Origin: Labrys okinawensis
GTDB lineage: Bacteria > Pseudomonadota > Alphaproteobacteria > Rhizobiales > Labraceae
Length of the DNA stretch: 64,000 bases
Assembly: GCF_002982075.1 (NCBI RefSeq)
Contig: NZ_PUEJ01000003.1
Coordinates: forward strand, 434,001 to 498,000
Direction: 5' to 3'
Positions within the stretch are counted from its first letter, which is position 1, and each line of letters starts with the position of its first letter. The translations under genes were made by a program, and so were the position numbers. Below are positions 26,170-36,905 of this stretch, piece after piece. Below the pieces are notes generated by a model. It was given only the letters and a program-made list of their open reading frames with translations, was not told the origin of the DNA and ran no database searches.

Positions 26170-28317
26170 TCAACGCCGGTTGTGATGGCGGTGACGCAAT
26201 TGGTTCAGCAATTCGTCGAGCAGGCCACTGGCCGCCTCTGTGATCACCGTGCCGGGCGGGAAGATTGCCTGGGCACCAGCCGCATAAAGCGCCTCGAAAT
26301 CCTGTTCGGGTACCACGCCGCCCACCACGATCATGATATCGGGCCGCCCCTCGGCTACCAGGGCCTTGCGCAAGGCGGGGACCAAAGTGAGATGGCCGGC
26401 GGTGAGGGACGAAACGCCGACGATATGGACATCGCTGTCGGCCGCCTGCCTGGCGACTTCGGCAGGCGTGGCGAAGAGGGGGCCGATCTCGACCTCGAAA
26501 CCGAGATCGCCGAAGGCGGAGGCGATGACCTTCTGGCCCCGGTCATGCCCGTCCTGCCCCATCTTGGCGACGAGGATCTTGGGTGGACGCCCTTCCTCCT
26601 CGCGGAAGAGGGCAGTCTGGCGCTGCACCTTCTCGATGCCGTCCCCGCTCATCGCAGCCTTGTAGATACCAGAGGTGGCGCGGATCTCCGCCTTGTGGCG
26701 GCTGAACACCTTTTCGAGCGCCGAGGAGATCTCGCCGACGGTCGCCTTGGCCCGGGCGGCATCGACGGCGAGGGCCAGGAGATTGGCATCGCCTTCCGCG
26801 CCCTTGCTCAAGGCATCCAGGGCCTGCTCCAGGGCAGCCGGATCGCGCTCGGCCTTCAACTGCCCGAGCTTGGCGATCTGGGCCGCACGCACGGCCGAAT
26901 TGTCGACCTTGAGCAGGTCGAGCGGCGGCTCCGAAGGGGGCTTGTAGATATTGACGCCGATCACCGCCTGTTCGCCGGCATCGATGCGGGCCTGGGTCCG
27001 GCTGGCAGCTTCCTCGATGCGCAACTTGGGCAGGCCGGCTTCAATTGCCTTGGCCATGCCGCCCATCGCCTCGACTTCCTCGATATGCTGCCAGGCCTTG
27101 GCTGCGAGGTCGGCGGTGAGGCTTTCGATGGCGTGGGCCCCGCCCCACGGATCGATCAGCCTCGTGGTGCCGCTCTCCTGCTGCAGCACGAGCTGGGTGT
27201 TTCGCGCGATGCGGGCCGAAAAATCCGTCGGCAGCGCCAGGGCCTCGTCGAGGGCGTTGGTATGCAGGGATTGGGTGCCGCCTTGCGTGGCCGCCATCGC
27301 CTCGATCAAGGTGCGGGTGACGTTGTTGTAGACATCCTGCGCGGTCAGCGACCAGCCGGAAGTCTGGCAATGCGTGCGCAAGACCAGGGATTTGGCCGAT
27401 TTCGGATGGAACTGCTCTACCAGGCGCGTCCACAGCAAGCGGGCGGCGCGCAGCTTGGCCACCTCCATGTAGAAATTCATGCCGATGGCGAAGAAGAAGG
27501 ACAGGCGCGGAGCGAAATGGTCGATGTCGAGCCCGGCCTTCAGCCCGGCCTTGATGTATTCGACCCCGTCGGCCAGGGTGTAGCCGAGCTCCAGGTCCTG
27601 CGTCGCGCCGGCTTCCTGCATGTGGTAGCCGGAAATCGAGATCGCGTTGAATTTCGGCATTTTCTGCGCGGTATAGGCGATGATGTCGCCGACGATGCGC
27701 ATGGAGGGGCCCGGCGGGTAGATATAGGTGTTGCGGACCATGAACTCCTTCAGAATGTCGTTCTGAATGGTCCCTGCCAGCTTGTCGGGCGAGACGCCTT
27801 GCTCTTCGGCCGCGACGATATAGAGCGCCAGGATCGGCAGCACGGCGCCGTTCATGGTCATCGATACCGACATCTCATCGAGCGGAATGCCCTGGAACAG
27901 GGTGCGCATGTCGATGATGGAATCGATGGCGACGCCGGCCATGCCGACATCGCCGGTCACACGGGGATGGTCGGAATCATAGCCGCGATGAGTGGCGAGG
28001 TCGAAGGCGATCGACAGCCCCTTCTGGCCGGCCGCGAGGTTGCGGCGATAGAAGGCGTTGGATTCCTCGGCGGTGGAGAAGCCGGCATATTGGCGGATGG
28101 TCCAGGGCTGCTGGACATACATGGTCGGGTAGGGGCCGCGCAGGAAGGGCGGCAGGCCCGGCCAGGAATCGACGGCCTGCAGGCCGATCAGGTCGCTCTC
28201 CCCATGCACGGCCTTGATGTCGATACCTTCAGGCGTTTGCCAGACCTCGCCGGTCAGGAGCGGGCCTGGCGAAAGCCGGCGCAGGGGAAGGTTCGAGAAA
28301 TCGGGGATGCGGCTCAT
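26170..28317 (-). CDS. scpA: Methylmalonyl-CoA mutase, large (catalytic) subunit
   Basis: 715 aa. The TIM barrel has the substrate region [20 protein letters not shown] and the conserved [18 protein letters not shown]. The C-terminal cobalamin domain carries DGHDRG, whose His (about residue 592) is the lower axial ligand. It converts (R)-methylmalonyl-CoA to succinyl-CoA with adenosylcobalamin. The start ATG overlaps the small-subunit stop (ATGA). No epimerase or MeaB chaperone gene is in the window. Confidence 0.94.
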   Translation of the reverse strand: MSRIPDFSNLPLRRLSPGPLLTGEVWQTPEGIDIKAVHGESDLIGLQAVDSWPGLPPFLRGPYPTMYVQQPWTIRQYAGFSTAEESNAFYRRNLAAGQKGLSIAFDLATHRGYDSDHPRVTGDVGMAGVAIDSIIDMRTLFQGIPLDEMSVSMTMNGAVLPILALYIVAAEEQGVSPDKLAGTIQNDILKEFMVRNTYIYPPGPSMRIVGDIIAYTAQKMPKFNAISISGYHMQEAGATQDLELGYTLADGVEYIKAGLKAGLDIDHFAPRLSFFFAIGMNFYMEVAKLRAARLLWTRLVEQFHPKSAKSLVLRTHCQTSGWSLTAQDVYNNVTRTLIEAMAATQGGTQSLHTNALDEALALPTDFSARIARNTQLVLQQESGTTRLIDPWGGAHAIESLTADLAAKAWQHIEEVEAMGGMAKAIEAGLPKLRIEEAASRTQARIDAGEQAVIGVNIYKPPSEPPLDLLKVDNSAVRAAQIAKLGQLKAERDPAALEQALDALSKGAEGDANLLALAVDAARAKATVGEISSALEKVFSRHKAEIRATSGIYKAAMSGDGIEKVQRQTALFREEEGRPPKILVAKMGQDGHDRGQKVIASAFGDLGFEVEIGPLFATPAEVARQAADSDVHIVGVSSLTAGHLTLVPALRKALVAEGRPDIMIVVGGVVPEQDFEALYAAGAQAIFPPGTVITEAASGLLDELLNQLRHRHHNRR

Positions 28318-29678
28318 GCGGCGCCTCCTGGCGCGCTTTCGGGCGCACTCTCGAACGGGACTGCATCGCGCCTGCGGCTCAGGGCCAGGGCGGCAGGCGA
28401 CGCGGTGTCGGCGGGGGCCGGCCGCAGCACTGAAACGGCCGGTTCTTTGGCCAGGGCGTATTTATTGGCGCCGATGATGGTGCCGACAGGCTGGCGCAGC
28501 CGCTCGATCTCTTCCTGCAGCCAGCCTGACTGGATCACATTGATGATGCCACCCTGGCGCTCGATGGCTTGGAACTGGGCCCAGCCCGCCTCACGAAGGG
28601 CATCGGTCATCGCCTCCAGCCCGCCGGAGCCGGCTGCCGGGTCTGCGATGCGGTGCAGATTGGCTTCGCTGATCAGGACGTGCTGGCAATTGCGGGCGAC
28701 GCGCCGGGCATGGGCGTCGGCGAGCCCATTGGCGGCCGTATGAGGGAGAATGGCGATGCTGTCGGCGCCGCCCAGCCCGGCGGCGGCGGCGGCCAGCCCG
28801 TTACGCAGCATGTTGGTGGCCGGGTCGCGCCGGCTCAGCATGCGCCAGGCGGTTTCCGCGTGGATATGGATCGGACTGGCGGCGAGGTCGCAGGCGTCCT
28901 CGATCTCGAGCCAAAGCAGGCGCAGGGCCCGGAGCTTGGCGATGGTGGTGAACACGTCCTGGTCGGCGGCGATCGCAAATCCGACGCAATGGCGCGCCTC
29001 CTCGAGGCGCAAGCCGGTCGCCTCCAGGACGCGCAGATAGGACAGGGCCGCACTGAGCATGCCGGCAAGCTCCAGCCCCGGCGTGGCGCCCGCTTCGTGA
29101 AGGGGGCGCCCGTCCGCCGTCAGAACGGTGCCGCCCTGGCGGTGATTGGCCAGGACCGAGGCGGTGGAGGGCCAGCCCGTCGGCAGGTTGCCGGTGGTGG
29201 CGAGCAGGCCGATCGGGTCGTAGCCATAATGAAGAGTGCCGCCGTCGATCTCGCTGAGCCAGCGTGCCACTTCGAGAGTTTGCGGCCCTGCCTCGAGCCG
29301 GATCTCGATTGCATTGCGCAAGACGCCGGCCAAAAGGCCGTCCAGGTTGCCGGGCGTGGAAATCGCAACGCCGAAGCCGCGCGCGAACGGGCTTTGCGTG
29401 GTCACCAGCGCGACGCCGCCGGCGCCGCCTTCGAGATCTTCCAGAAGCTGGCCGTTCGCCGGCGCGACATCGGGATGATCGGCGCGCTGGATGATGGTCC
29501 AGGGCGAGGCCGGCGGGCGCCCGGGAATGGGCAGGGCGCCGGCCTTGCGGGCATAGATGGGCTGCAGGCGCGCACCGTCCGGCAACAGGCTGGTCAGCCT
29601 GTCCTCGAAGGAGGCTCCCTTGAGTACGCCGGCGACGGCATCGCGCCAACGGGCCTCATCCGCACCCGCCTCCGCCAT
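28314..29678 (-). CDS. mutA: Methylmalonyl-CoA mutase, small subunit
   Basis: 454 aa, shorter than the ~620-640 aa small chain of Propionibacterium: it has the barrel-like region ([55 protein letters not shown]) but ends without a cobalamin-type domain and has no DxHxxG. It therefore should not bind B12, and its role is to partner the large subunit. It starts three bases after the upstream stop and its end overlaps the scpA start. Confidence 0.9.
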   Translation of the reverse strand: MAEAGADEARWRDAVAGVLKGASFEDRLTSLLPDGARLQPIYARKAGALPIPGRPPASPWTIIQRADHPDVAPANGQLLEDLEGGAGGVALVTTQSPFARGFGVAISTPGNLDGLLAGVLRNAIEIRLEAGPQTLEVARWLSEIDGGTLHYGYDPIGLLATTGNLPTGWPSTASVLANHRQGGTVLTADGRPLHEAGATPGLELAGMLSAALSYLRVLEATGLRLEEARHCVGFAIAADQDVFTTIAKLRALRLLWLEIEDACDLAASPIHIHAETAWRMLSRRDPATNMLRNGLAAAAAGLGGADSIAILPHTAANGLADAHARRVARNCQHVLISEANLHRIADPAAGSGGLEAMTDALREAGWAQFQAIERQGGIINVIQSGWLQEEIERLRQPVGTIIGANKYALAKEPAVSVLRPAPADTASPAALALSRRRDAVPFESAPESAPGGAA

Positions 29679-29681
29679 GGT

Positions 29682-30074
29682 TCAGACGAACTGGCCGAGT
29701 TCGGGAATCTCGGCGACGATCTTGCCGACCACTTCCGGCCCGGCTTCCTTCTCGGCATAGGCGAAGAGTTCCTTGCCGATCGCCTGGATCTGGTTGAGGT
29801 CGAGGCCGAGAGCCATCAACTGGCCCCCAAGGCCGGCAATGCCGCCGCCGACATGGCCGACCATGCCGGCCAGCATGCCCATGAAGCCGCCGCTCTGGGC
29901 ATTCATGGCCTCATTGGTGACTTCACGCGCGCCACTGATCGAATCGACGAGCTTCGATACCGCGTCGGCAGGGCCTTCCCGCTCCAGGAAGGCAAGCACG
30001 GCACCGATGGCCTGAGTCGCAACGTCGGGGCTCACGCCAATTTTAGCGCCCAATTGGGCGACCAGCTCTTCCAT
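29682..30074 (-). CDS. Small helical protein, DUF2267-like
   Basis: 130 aa, no signal peptide. Two helical parts (MEELVAQLGAKIGVSPDVAT and LDLNQIQAIGKELFAYAEKE) flank a Gly/Met-rich stretch (GGFMGMLAGMVGHVGGGIAG). The pattern resembles DUF2267-type proteins common in Alphaproteobacteria, of unknown function; I give this at moderate confidence. It is the first gene of the operon with mutA, scpA and coq7 (three-base gap to mutA), divergent from the HerA-like gene. Confidence 0.75.
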   Translation of the reverse strand: MEELVAQLGAKIGVSPDVATQAIGAVLAFLEREGPADAVSKLVDSISGAREVTNEAMNAQSGGFMGMLAGMVGHVGGGIAGLGGQLMALGLDLNQIQAIGKELFAYAEKEAGPEVVGKIVAEIPELGQFV

Positions 30075-30275
30075 TTTTCTTCTCCCTGACGTGACGTGGA
30101 TGCTACCAAAGATTCACGATAGGCAAACCGCTCTTCTCTGTTTCCCATTTTGCCATGGAGATCAAGGCCGTGGCTTTAAATACTTGTAACGCTTCATCAA
30201 GCCGTTGCCCGTAGCGATATGTTGCGTGGGCGGGTATGGTTCGCCTCGCGATTTGACCGTTCAGGACAGGAAGAG

Positions 30276-31778
30276 ATGACCGATCAGAGCCGGATTTTCG
30301 TCGCCAAGAGCGCAGAGCCCCAATATCTCGCGCTGGCCTTCGGCAATCGGCACGGGCTGATCACCGGGGCGACGGGAACCGGCAAGACGGTGACGCTGCA
30401 GGTGCTGGCCGAGGGATTCTCCGCCCGCGGCGTGCCGGTCTTCGCGGCGGACATCAAGGGCGATCTGTCCGGCGTTTCCCAGCGTGGCGAAGCCAAGGAC
30501 TTCATCGTCAAGCGCGCCACCGAGGTCGGCATCACCTATCAGCCCGACCAGTTTCCGGTGCAGTTCTGGGACGTCTTCGGCGAGCAGGGGACACCGATCC
30601 GCGCGACCGTCTCCGATGTCGGACCGCTCCTGCTGGCCCGGATGCTGCAGCTCAACGACGTCCAGGAGGGCGTGCTCAACGCCGCCTTCAAGCTTGCCGA
30701 CGATCAGGGCCTGCTGCTGCTCGATCTCAAGGACCTGCAGGCCCTGCTGTCCGACATGGCCGACAAGGCCGCCGAACTGATCAAGAGCTATGGCAATGTC
30801 TCCAAGGCGACGGTGGGGGCGATCCAGCGCCAGCTGCTGGCGCTGGAACAGCAGGGTGGCGATAAATTTTTCGGCGAGCCTGCCCTGTCGCTCGCCGATA
30901 TCGGCCTGCTCGATGCCAAGGGGCGCGGTACCATCAATATCCTGGCGGCCGACAAGCTGATGATGGCGCCCCAGCTCTACGCCACTTTCCTGCTTTGGCT
31001 GCTGTCCGAACTCTTCGAGCAATTGCCCGAGGTCGGTGACCTCGACAAGCCCAAGCTGGTGTTCTTCTTCGACGAGGCGCATCTTCTCTTCGACGATGCC
31101 CCGCCCGCATTGCTGCAGAAGATCGAGCAGGTGGTGCGCCTGATCCGCTCCAAGGGGATCGGCGTCTATTTTGTCACCCAGAACCCGCTCGATGTGCCCG
31201 ACACCGTGCTCGGCCAGCTCGGGAATCGCGTGCAGCATGCGCTGCGCGCCTTTACCCCCCGCGACCAGAAGGCGGTCAAGGCGGCTGCCGAGACCTTCCG
31301 CCCCAATCCTGAGCTCGACACGGCCAAGGTCATCTCGGAACTCGGCAAGGGGGAGGCCCTGGTCTCCTTCCTCGAAGGCAATGGCGTGCCGTCCATCGTG
31401 CAGCGTGCCCTCATCCTGCCGCCGGCAGCGCGGGTGGGTGCCATCACGCCCGCCGAACGCCAGGCGATCCAGCAGGCGTCCCCACTGCGCGGCAAATATG
31501 AAACCGTGGTCGATCGCGAATCGGCCTTCGAAATGCTTCAGCGCCGGGTCAGCGGCGAGGCCGCACCGGCCGAGCAGGCGGAGGAGGGCGGCGGTTTCCT
31601 TGGCAGCGTGCTGGGAAGCGTATTCGGTTCGGGCAGCAGCGGGGGGCGCTCCTCCGGCCGCATGACGACGTCGCAAGCCGTGATCCGCTCGGTAACCCGC
31701 ACGATCGCGACGACGGCGGGCCGCGAGATTACCCAAGCGATTTTGAGAGGAGTCCTCGGGGGGCGTTCGCGGCGCTAG
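30276..31778 (+). CDS. HerA-like P-loop ATPase (DUF853 / YjgR family)
   Basis: 500 aa. Walker A is GATGTGKT and Walker [10 protein letters not shown]; an Arg-finger-like [10 protein letters not shown] follows. The C-terminus is Gly/Ser-rich and probably disordered ([18 protein letters not shown]). This family is related to the HerA/FtsK DNA-pumping ATPases, but no NurA nuclease or defence gene is next to it, so I see no evidence of an antiviral role. ATG 30276 follows GGAAGAG. Confidence 0.9.
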   Translation: MTDQSRIFVAKSAEPQYLALAFGNRHGLITGATGTGKTVTLQVLAEGFSARGVPVFAADIKGDLSGVSQRGEAKDFIVKRATEVGITYQPDQFPVQFWDVFGEQGTPIRATVSDVGPLLLARMLQLNDVQEGVLNAAFKLADDQGLLLLDLKDLQALLSDMADKAAELIKSYGNVSKATVGAIQRQLLALEQQGGDKFFGEPALSLADIGLLDAKGRGTINILAADKLMMAPQLYATFLLWLLSELFEQLPEVGDLDKPKLVFFFDEAHLLFDDAPPALLQKIEQVVRLIRSKGIGVYFVTQNPLDVPDTVLGQLGNRVQHALRAFTPRDQKAVKAAAETFRPNPELDTAKVISELGKGEALVSFLEGNGVPSIVQRALILPPAARVGAITPAERQAIQQASPLRGKYETVVDRESAFEMLQRRVSGEAAPAEQAEEGGGFLGSVLGSVFGSGSSGGRSSGRMTTSQAVIRSVTRTIATTAGREITQAILRGVLGGRSRR

Positions 31779-31797
31779 GGTTGTCGTTTTACAACCC
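31778..31797. terminator. Short perfect hairpin after the HerA-like gene
   Basis: GGGTTGT (31778-31784) and ACAACCC (31791-31797) flank the loop CGTTTT. The hairpin touches the stop codon. There is no T tract after it on the plus strand, so it may be an mRNA end-protecting stem or weak terminator. Confidence 0.55.
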
Positions 31798-31809
31798 ATA
31801 GCTGAAGAG

Positions 31810-31945
31810 TCAGTATATAATTACTACCAGTTTGCCGTTATTCGGCCCGCCTACGTCAAATTTCCCGTATTGCGTTCTTAGGCCTCCTGGTGAGGTATTG
31901 GGATCAGCATATACGTTTGGGTACCCTTGGCGTATGAGCTTTTTG
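31810..31945 (-). pseudogene. Possible C-terminal remnant of an unidentified gene in A/T-rich DNA
   Basis: The minus strand encodes LIRQGYPNVYADPNTSPGGL, RTQYGKFDVGGPNNGKLVV and IIY before a TGA. The composition (Tyr, Asn, Gly) and low GC of 31800-31935 are unlike shadow ORFs in this genome. No upstream coding part remains, because the frame runs into the next plus-strand gene. I do not recognise the parent family. Confidence 0.35.
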
Positions 31946-31972
31946 AGCGCGATTGCTGGAGGCGCTTGGGCG

Positions 31973-32431
31973 ATGGATGGCACAGCTATACTGAATGATC
32001 GGGCGAATAGAAAAGTAATACAATCTGCCGATGTTTTGCTAGTCAATCCAAACCGGGAAGTTGCCGAGTTTTGGCGCGAGAACCTCCTGGATTTCGGCAT
32101 GACGAAAGTCAGACTTGCTTCGGGCATCGTGGATGCTTTGGAGATGGCGCGCCGGGACCCGCCATTGGGCGTGGTGATCGCGTTGCCGGTGCTTGCCGAT
32201 GCTTTTGCGTTGTTGGGAGCATTGAGCCAGGACGAGGGGGGCGAGCTGCGCGAAGTCCCGATTCTGCTGATCGCAAACCAGCCGAACCGCGCCGCGCTTC
32301 TCACCGCGACCCAGGCTGGGTTCGATGCCGTGCTCACCGAACCGGTCTCGCCGCGGCAGATCTATCGACGGGTGGGGTCGATGATCCAGCGCACGCGACT
32401 CACCGCCCGGATGCGGAGCCTCGCGAGCTGA
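31973..32431 (+). CDS. Degenerate response-regulator receiver domain protein
   Basis: 152 aa, a single receiver-like alpha/beta domain (SADVLLVNPNREVAEFWREN, VPILLIANQPNRAALLTATQ, AGFDAVLTEPVSPRQIYRRV). The features that make a receiver phosphorylatable are missing: the acidic pair is VNPN, the acceptor position in GVVIALPVLAD is not Asp, and the Lys of the KP motif is Glu (TEPVS). It is probably a pseudo-receiver acting by protein interaction. I chose ATG 31973, with GGAGGC 12-17 bases upstream; ATG 31934 is possible. No kinase is adjacent. Confidence 0.72.
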   Translation: MDGTAILNDRANRKVIQSADVLLVNPNREVAEFWRENLLDFGMTKVRLASGIVDALEMARRDPPLGVVIALPVLADAFALLGALSQDEGGELREVPILLIANQPNRAALLTATQAGFDAVLTEPVSPRQIYRRVGSMIQRTRLTARMRSLAS

Positions 32432-32571
32432 CCAACCTTGTTTTCGCCCTTCCCGCTGAGGGGAGGGTGGAATGACGGGCAGCGAAAATACCATCGGGAG
32501 GCAAGTCGGCCCTACCCAGAGCGGGCAAGGCGGGTTAGCTTGGCGCTTTCTCACCCGCATCGTTAGGGACC

Positions 32572-33957
32572 ATGTCTGACATCAATAAAGCGCTCGATGC
32601 TGCCGATAAGGCACTCGATGCCAGCCTCGACCGGCTGTTCGAATTTCTCCGCATTCCTTCGATCTCCGCCGACAGCGCCTATGTCGGCGATTGCCAGAAG
32701 GCCGCCGAATGGGCTGCCGCGGCCTTGAGAGACATTGGCTTCGACGCCTCCCCGCGCAAGACCATCGGCCATCCCATGGTGGTGGGGCATCGCCGCACCG
32801 GCAAGCCGGGCGTCCCGCATGTCCTGTTCTACGGTCATTATGACGTGCAGCCGCCGGATCCGCTCAATCTGTGGCACACCAAGCCGTTCGAGCCGGTGCG
32901 CAAGCCCGGTCCCCACGGCGACATCATCGTGGCCAGGGGCGCTTCCGACGACAAGGGCCAGGTGATGACCTTCATCGAGGCCTGCCGTGCCCTGATCGAG
33001 ACGCAGGGAGAACTGCCGATCGACGTGACCGTGTTCCTGGAGGGCGAGGAAGAATCGTCCTCGCGCAGCCTCATTCCCTTCCTCAAGGAGAACAAGGACG
33101 AGCTGAAGGCCGATTTCTGCCTGGTCTGCGATACCGATATGTGGGATCGCGAAACGCCGGCGATCACCACCATGCTGCGGGGCATGGTCTATGAGGAAGT
33201 CACCATCAAGGCCGCCAGTCGCGACCTGCATTCGGGCATGTATGGCGGCGCTGCCCAGAACCCGATTCGGGTCCTGTCGAAGATCCTGGCCGCCCTGCAT
33301 GACGACGATGGCCGCGTCACCCTGCCGGGCTTCTACGACGGCGTGAAGGAATTGCCCGATGCGGTGAAGGCCGAGTGGGCCGCGCTCGATTTCGACGGCG
33401 AAGCCTATCTTGCCGAAGTCGGCCTGAAAGTGCCGGCCGGCGAGAAGGATCGCACGGTGCTCGAGCAGATCACCGTGCGCCCGACCTGCGACGTCAACGG
33501 TATCAGCGGCGGCTATGAGGGCGAGGGTGCCAAGACGGTGATCGCCGCGCAGGCCTCCGCCAAGGTGTCCTTCCGCCTCGTGGCGGGCCAGGAGCCCGAA
33601 AAGGTGCAGGCTGCCTTCCGTAAATTCGTGACCGATCGCCTGCCGGCGGACTGCCGGGCGGAGTTCCTCTCCCACGGCCTCGGCCCGGCCATCGCCGTGC
33701 CGGCCGACAGCGAGCCTCTCGCCAAGGCGCGCGCGGCCCTGGCCGAGGAATGGGGACGCACCGCGCCGGTGATCGGATCGGGCGGCTCGATTCCGGTGGT
33801 GGGCGACATGCAGCGCATTCTCGGCATCGATTCGCTGCTGATCGGCTTTGCCCTGGAAGACGATCAGATCCATTCGCCCAACGAGAAATATGATGTTCGC
33901 AGCTTCCACAGGGGCATCCGCTCCTGGGTGCGTATTCTCGATGCGCTTGCCAAATAA
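32572..33957 (+). CDS. M20-family dipeptidase / aminoacylase-type metallopeptidase
   Basis: 461 aa, full length. The di-zinc motifs are VLFYGHYDVQPP (His-x-Asp), GASDDKGQVM (bridging Asp), LEGEEESSSRSL (catalytic Glu) and CDTDMWDRETPA; the inserted dimerisation domain occupies about residues 200-330. It removes an amino acid from dipeptides or acyl-amino acids in the cytoplasm. ATG 32572 follows TTAGGGACC. No transporter is adjacent, so the substrate is not indicated. Confidence 0.9.
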   Translation: MSDINKALDAADKALDASLDRLFEFLRIPSISADSAYVGDCQKAAEWAAAALRDIGFDASPRKTIGHPMVVGHRRTGKPGVPHVLFYGHYDVQPPDPLNLWHTKPFEPVRKPGPHGDIIVARGASDDKGQVMTFIEACRALIETQGELPIDVTVFLEGEEESSSRSLIPFLKENKDELKADFCLVCDTDMWDRETPAITTMLRGMVYEEVTIKAASRDLHSGMYGGAAQNPIRVLSKILAALHDDDGRVTLPGFYDGVKELPDAVKAEWAALDFDGEAYLAEVGLKVPAGEKDRTVLEQITVRPTCDVNGISGGYEGEGAKTVIAAQASAKVSFRLVAGQEPEKVQAAFRKFVTDRLPADCRAEFLSHGLGPAIAVPADSEPLAKARAALAEEWGRTAPVIGSGGSIPVVGDMQRILGIDSLLIGFALEDDQIHSPNEKYDVRSFHRGIRSWVRILDALAK

Positions 33958-34023
33958 GAAGAGCCCTGAGCGGGGTCGGTGCCGGCACCGGCCCTCTCTT
34001 CAAGGGCGCGATACGGATCCATC

Positions 34024-35064
34024 ATGAAAGCCGTGGTCTTCGAACAGTTCGGGCAGCCGCCGACACTTCAGGGCGTTCCCGACCCGACGCCCTCGCCGGA
34101 GGGGGTGGTCGTCAAGGTCGAGGCCACGGGCCTGTGCCGCAGCGACTGGCATGGCTGGATGGGGCACGACCCAGACATCGTGCTGCCCCATGTGCCCGGG
34201 CATGAATTGGCGGGCACCATCGTGGCGGTCGGCAGCCAGGTCCGGCGCTGGCGTGCGGGTCAGCGCGTCACCGTGCCTTTCGTCGCCGGCTGCGGTCATT
34301 GCCGGGAATGTGCGGGCGGCAACCAGCAGGTCTGCGAGCAGCAGTTCCAGCCGGGCTTCACGGCCTGGGGCTCCTTTGCCGAGTTCGTGGCGCTCGATTT
34401 CGCCGACGCCAATCTGGTCGAATTGCCCGAAACGCTCGACTCGGCGACGGCGGCGAGCCTTGGCTGCCGCTTTGCCACCTCCTTCAGGGCCGTGGTCGAC
34501 CAGGGGCGGGTCCGGGCGGGGGACTGGGTTGCCGTGCATGGCTGCGGCGGCGTCGGTCTGTCGGCGATCATGATCGCCAGTGCCGTTGGTGCCAATGTCG
34601 TGGCCATCGACCTGACCGATGAAAAACTGGATTTCGCCCGCCAGCTCGGTGCGGTGGCGACCATCAATGCGGCGCGGACCGAGGATGTCGTGGCCGCTGT
34701 CCGCGATCTCACCGGCGGCGGCGCCCAAGTGTCGCTGGATGCGCTGGGCCACCCCGTCACCAGCGCCAACTCCATCGGCAATCTGCGCCGGCGCGGCCGC
34801 CACGTCCAGGTTGGCCTGATGCTGGGCGACCACGCCCGGCCGCCGATACCGATGGATCGGGTGATCGCCTATGAGCTCGAGATCCTCGGCAGCCACGGCA
34901 TGCAGGCTTTCCGCTACCAGGCGATGTTCGACATGATCGCCGCCGGCAAGTTGATGCCTCAGAAGCTGATCGGCAGCCGCATCGGCCTCGAGGAAGCGCC
35001 GGAAGCCCTGATGCGCATGGACCGCTTCGATGGCATCGGCATCAGCGTCGTAACGCGCTTTTGA
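34024..35064 (+). CDS. Zinc-dependent medium-chain alcohol dehydrogenase
   Basis: 346 aa. [10 protein letters not shown] and PGHELAG supply catalytic-zinc ligands; [15 protein letters not shown] is the structural-zinc loop with four Cys; [11 protein letters not shown] binds NAD(P). It oxidises or reduces an alcohol/aldehyde of unknown identity. The gene begins 66 bp after the M20 peptidase on the same strand. Its end overlaps the end of murJ by 23 bp (convergent). Confidence 0.9.
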   Translation: MKAVVFEQFGQPPTLQGVPDPTPSPEGVVVKVEATGLCRSDWHGWMGHDPDIVLPHVPGHELAGTIVAVGSQVRRWRAGQRVTVPFVAGCGHCRECAGGNQQVCEQQFQPGFTAWGSFAEFVALDFADANLVELPETLDSATAASLGCRFATSFRAVVDQGRVRAGDWVAVHGCGGVGLSAIMIASAVGANVVAIDLTDEKLDFARQLGAVATINAARTEDVVAAVRDLTGGGAQVSLDALGHPVTSANSIGNLRRRGRHVQVGLMLGDHARPPIPMDRVIAYELEILGSHGMQAFRYQAMFDMIAAGKLMPQKLIGSRIGLEEAPEALMRMDRFDGIGISVVTRF

Positions 35065-36571
35065 GATCCATGCCGGCTGTGCCGAACGCACAGTAGACGG
35101 TGGCGCCGTAAAACGCGGCGCCGACGAGGCCGACGAAAACCAGGCCTATGATGTCGCCGATATGGGCGAGCCCGGCCAAGAGCGGCGCGAGGGCGGTCGC
35201 GGCGGCATACATGGCCAGGCCGGCAGTCATGGTCGCTAGGGCGACACAAGCCAGCATGGCATAGAGGCGCCGGTCGAGATGCATGAAGCCGCGGCGGCTC
35301 GCCAGGATCGTCAGTAGGCCGAGATTGACCCAGGCGCCGAGGGAGGTCGCCAGGGCGAGGCCCGCCTGCTGCAGCGGACCCATCAGGACGATCTTCAGCA
35401 CGATATTGACGGCGATGCCGGTGAGGGAGGCCCAAAGGGGCGTCGCGGTATCGCCGCGGGCATAGAAGCTGGCGACGGCCGAGCGGATCAGCACCACGGC
35501 CGGCAAGCCAGCGCCATAGGCGAGAAGGGCGCTGGAAGCGGCCTCCGCGTCAGCCGCCGTGAAGGCGCCGCGCATGAACAGCGCGCGCATGATGAGGTCG
35601 GGAACGGCGAGAAAACCGGCAAGGAAAGGCGCGGCCAGCAACCAGGTCAGGAAGATAGTGCGGCGCTGCGCGGCATGCGCTTCCTCGACCTGACCGGCCG
35701 CCAGCAGGCGGCTCATCTGCGGCAGAATCACCGTGCCGGCGGCGATGCCGATGATGCCGAGCGGCAATTGATTGATGCGGTCGGCGTAATAGAGGGCTGC
35801 CACCGCGCCGGCCGATAGCAGCGAGGCGATGATGGTGTCGGCAAAGATGGCGATCTGGGTGCCCATCGAGCCGATGGTGGCGGGTCCCAGCGCCCTGAAG
35901 AAGGCTCTCACCGGCGTATCCAGCTTGATCGGCTCGGGCTTGGCGAGCACGCGGGCCCGGTGCGCCGCCCACAGCATGAAGCCGAGCTGCAGGACACCGG
36001 AGATGGTGAGGCCCCAGGCTGCCGCGTGGGCGGTGGTCGGAAACCAATGATGCGCCAGCAAGGTGGCGATCATCGCCACGTTGAGCAGGATCGGCGCGGC
36101 CGCCGCCGCCGTGAAGCGCCCGACGGCGTTGAGCACGCCGCCATAGAGCGTGGCAAGGGTGATCAGGATGAGATAGGGAAAGGTGATGCGGGTGAGCGTG
36201 ACGGCGAGATCGAAGCGCTCGCCCTCGAAGCCCGGCGCATTCAAGCCGACGAATTGAGGCGTGAAGATCAGCACCAATCCCAGCAGGATGACCTGCGAGA
36301 TCAGCAATATCGATACGATCCGCCCCTGGAACAGCCGCGCGGCTTCGTCTCCTTCCTGCTGATGGACCTTGGTATAGGCCGGCACGAAGGAGGCGTTGAA
36401 AGCCCCTTCGCCGAAGATGGCGCGGAAATTGTTCGGCAGGCGGAAGGCGACGATGAAGGCCTCGGCCGCCGGGCCGCTTCCCATCAGGGCGGCCATCAGG
36501 GCGTCCCGGACAAAGCCGGTCACGCGCGACACCATAGTCCAGGCGCCGATGGAAAGAATGTTCTTCAGCAA
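35042..36571 (-). CDS. murJ: Lipid II flippase MurJ
   Basis: 509 aa with about 14 membrane helices. The N-terminus [20 protein letters not shown] and [20 protein letters not shown] are the MurJ hallmarks, including the Arg and Asn residues lining the central cavity. It flips the peptidoglycan precursor lipid II across the cytoplasmic membrane and is normally essential. It appears monocistronic; its promoter should lie in 36572-36800, where I see no other gene. Confidence 0.93.
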   Translation of the reverse strand: MLKNILSIGAWTMVSRVTGFVRDALMAALMGSGPAAEAFIVAFRLPNNFRAIFGEGAFNASFVPAYTKVHQQEGDEAARLFQGRIVSILLISQVILLGLVLIFTPQFVGLNAPGFEGERFDLAVTLTRITFPYLILITLATLYGGVLNAVGRFTAAAAAPILLNVAMIATLLAHHWFPTTAHAAAWGLTISGVLQLGFMLWAAHRARVLAKPEPIKLDTPVRAFFRALGPATIGSMGTQIAIFADTIIASLLSAGAVAALYYADRINQLPLGIIGIAAGTVILPQMSRLLAAGQVEEAHAAQRRTIFLTWLLAAPFLAGFLAVPDLIMRALFMRGAFTAADAEAASSALLAYGAGLPAVVLIRSAVASFYARGDTATPLWASLTGIAVNIVLKIVLMGPLQQAGLALATSLGAWVNLGLLTILASRRGFMHLDRRLYAMLACVALATMTAGLAMYAAATALAPLLAGLAHIGDIIGLVFVGLVGAAFYGATVYCAFGTAGMDLKSALRR

Positions 36572-36800
36572 GGATAGGGCCTATCGTGATGTCAGCTCCG
36601 CCCTATACGCGGCTTTGGCTGGCGGGAACAGGCACTATCGCCCTCAAAAGGTTGCTGGCGGGTGACGGAGGCGTGGATTTGCGGTGGAGAAGCTGCCGTT
36701 CGGGCTGGATGCGCTCATATGGAGCGCTGGCTTGTCCCGATGCCGCCGTTTCCATGGGCCTTGCGATTCTCGGCGATTGCGTCAGAGTGCGGCGGACCCT

Positions 36801-36899
36801 GGAAAAGAAAGAGGCCGCAGCTTGCGCTGCGGCCCAAGTCTAGGGAGGAAACGCCCAAGGAGGGCTATCAAACGGGGAAATGTTCCGCGCCGTTTGATG
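36801..36899 (-). ncRNA. Trans-acting small RNA of the suhB/MmgR type
   Basis: Read on the minus strand there are three hairpins: a 9-bp perfect stem (ATCAAACGG with CCGTTTGAT), a short GCCC-TCCTT-GGGC hairpin, then unpaired GTTTCCTCCCTAGACTT, and a strong terminator (GGGCCGCAGC, GCAA loop, GCTGCGGCC) followed by TCTTTCTTTT. The exposed CCTCC sequences could pair with ribosome-binding sites. This order matches my memory of the alphaproteobacterial suhB/MmgR family. The 3' end is set by the T tract; the 5' end by the promoter at 36906-36933. Confidence 0.8.
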
Positions 36900-36905
36900 A
36901 GGATT

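Noticed and set aside
26068..28743. Long plus-strand ORF of 891 codons
   Set aside because: It is antisense to the methylmalonyl-CoA mutase genes, which have clear family motifs; the plus-strand product has no motif and the Arg/Gly/His composition of GC-rich shadow frames.
30276..31778. HerA-like ATPase as part of a defence island
   Set aside because: No NurA nuclease, Sir2, restriction or other defence gene is nearby; neighbours are housekeeping.
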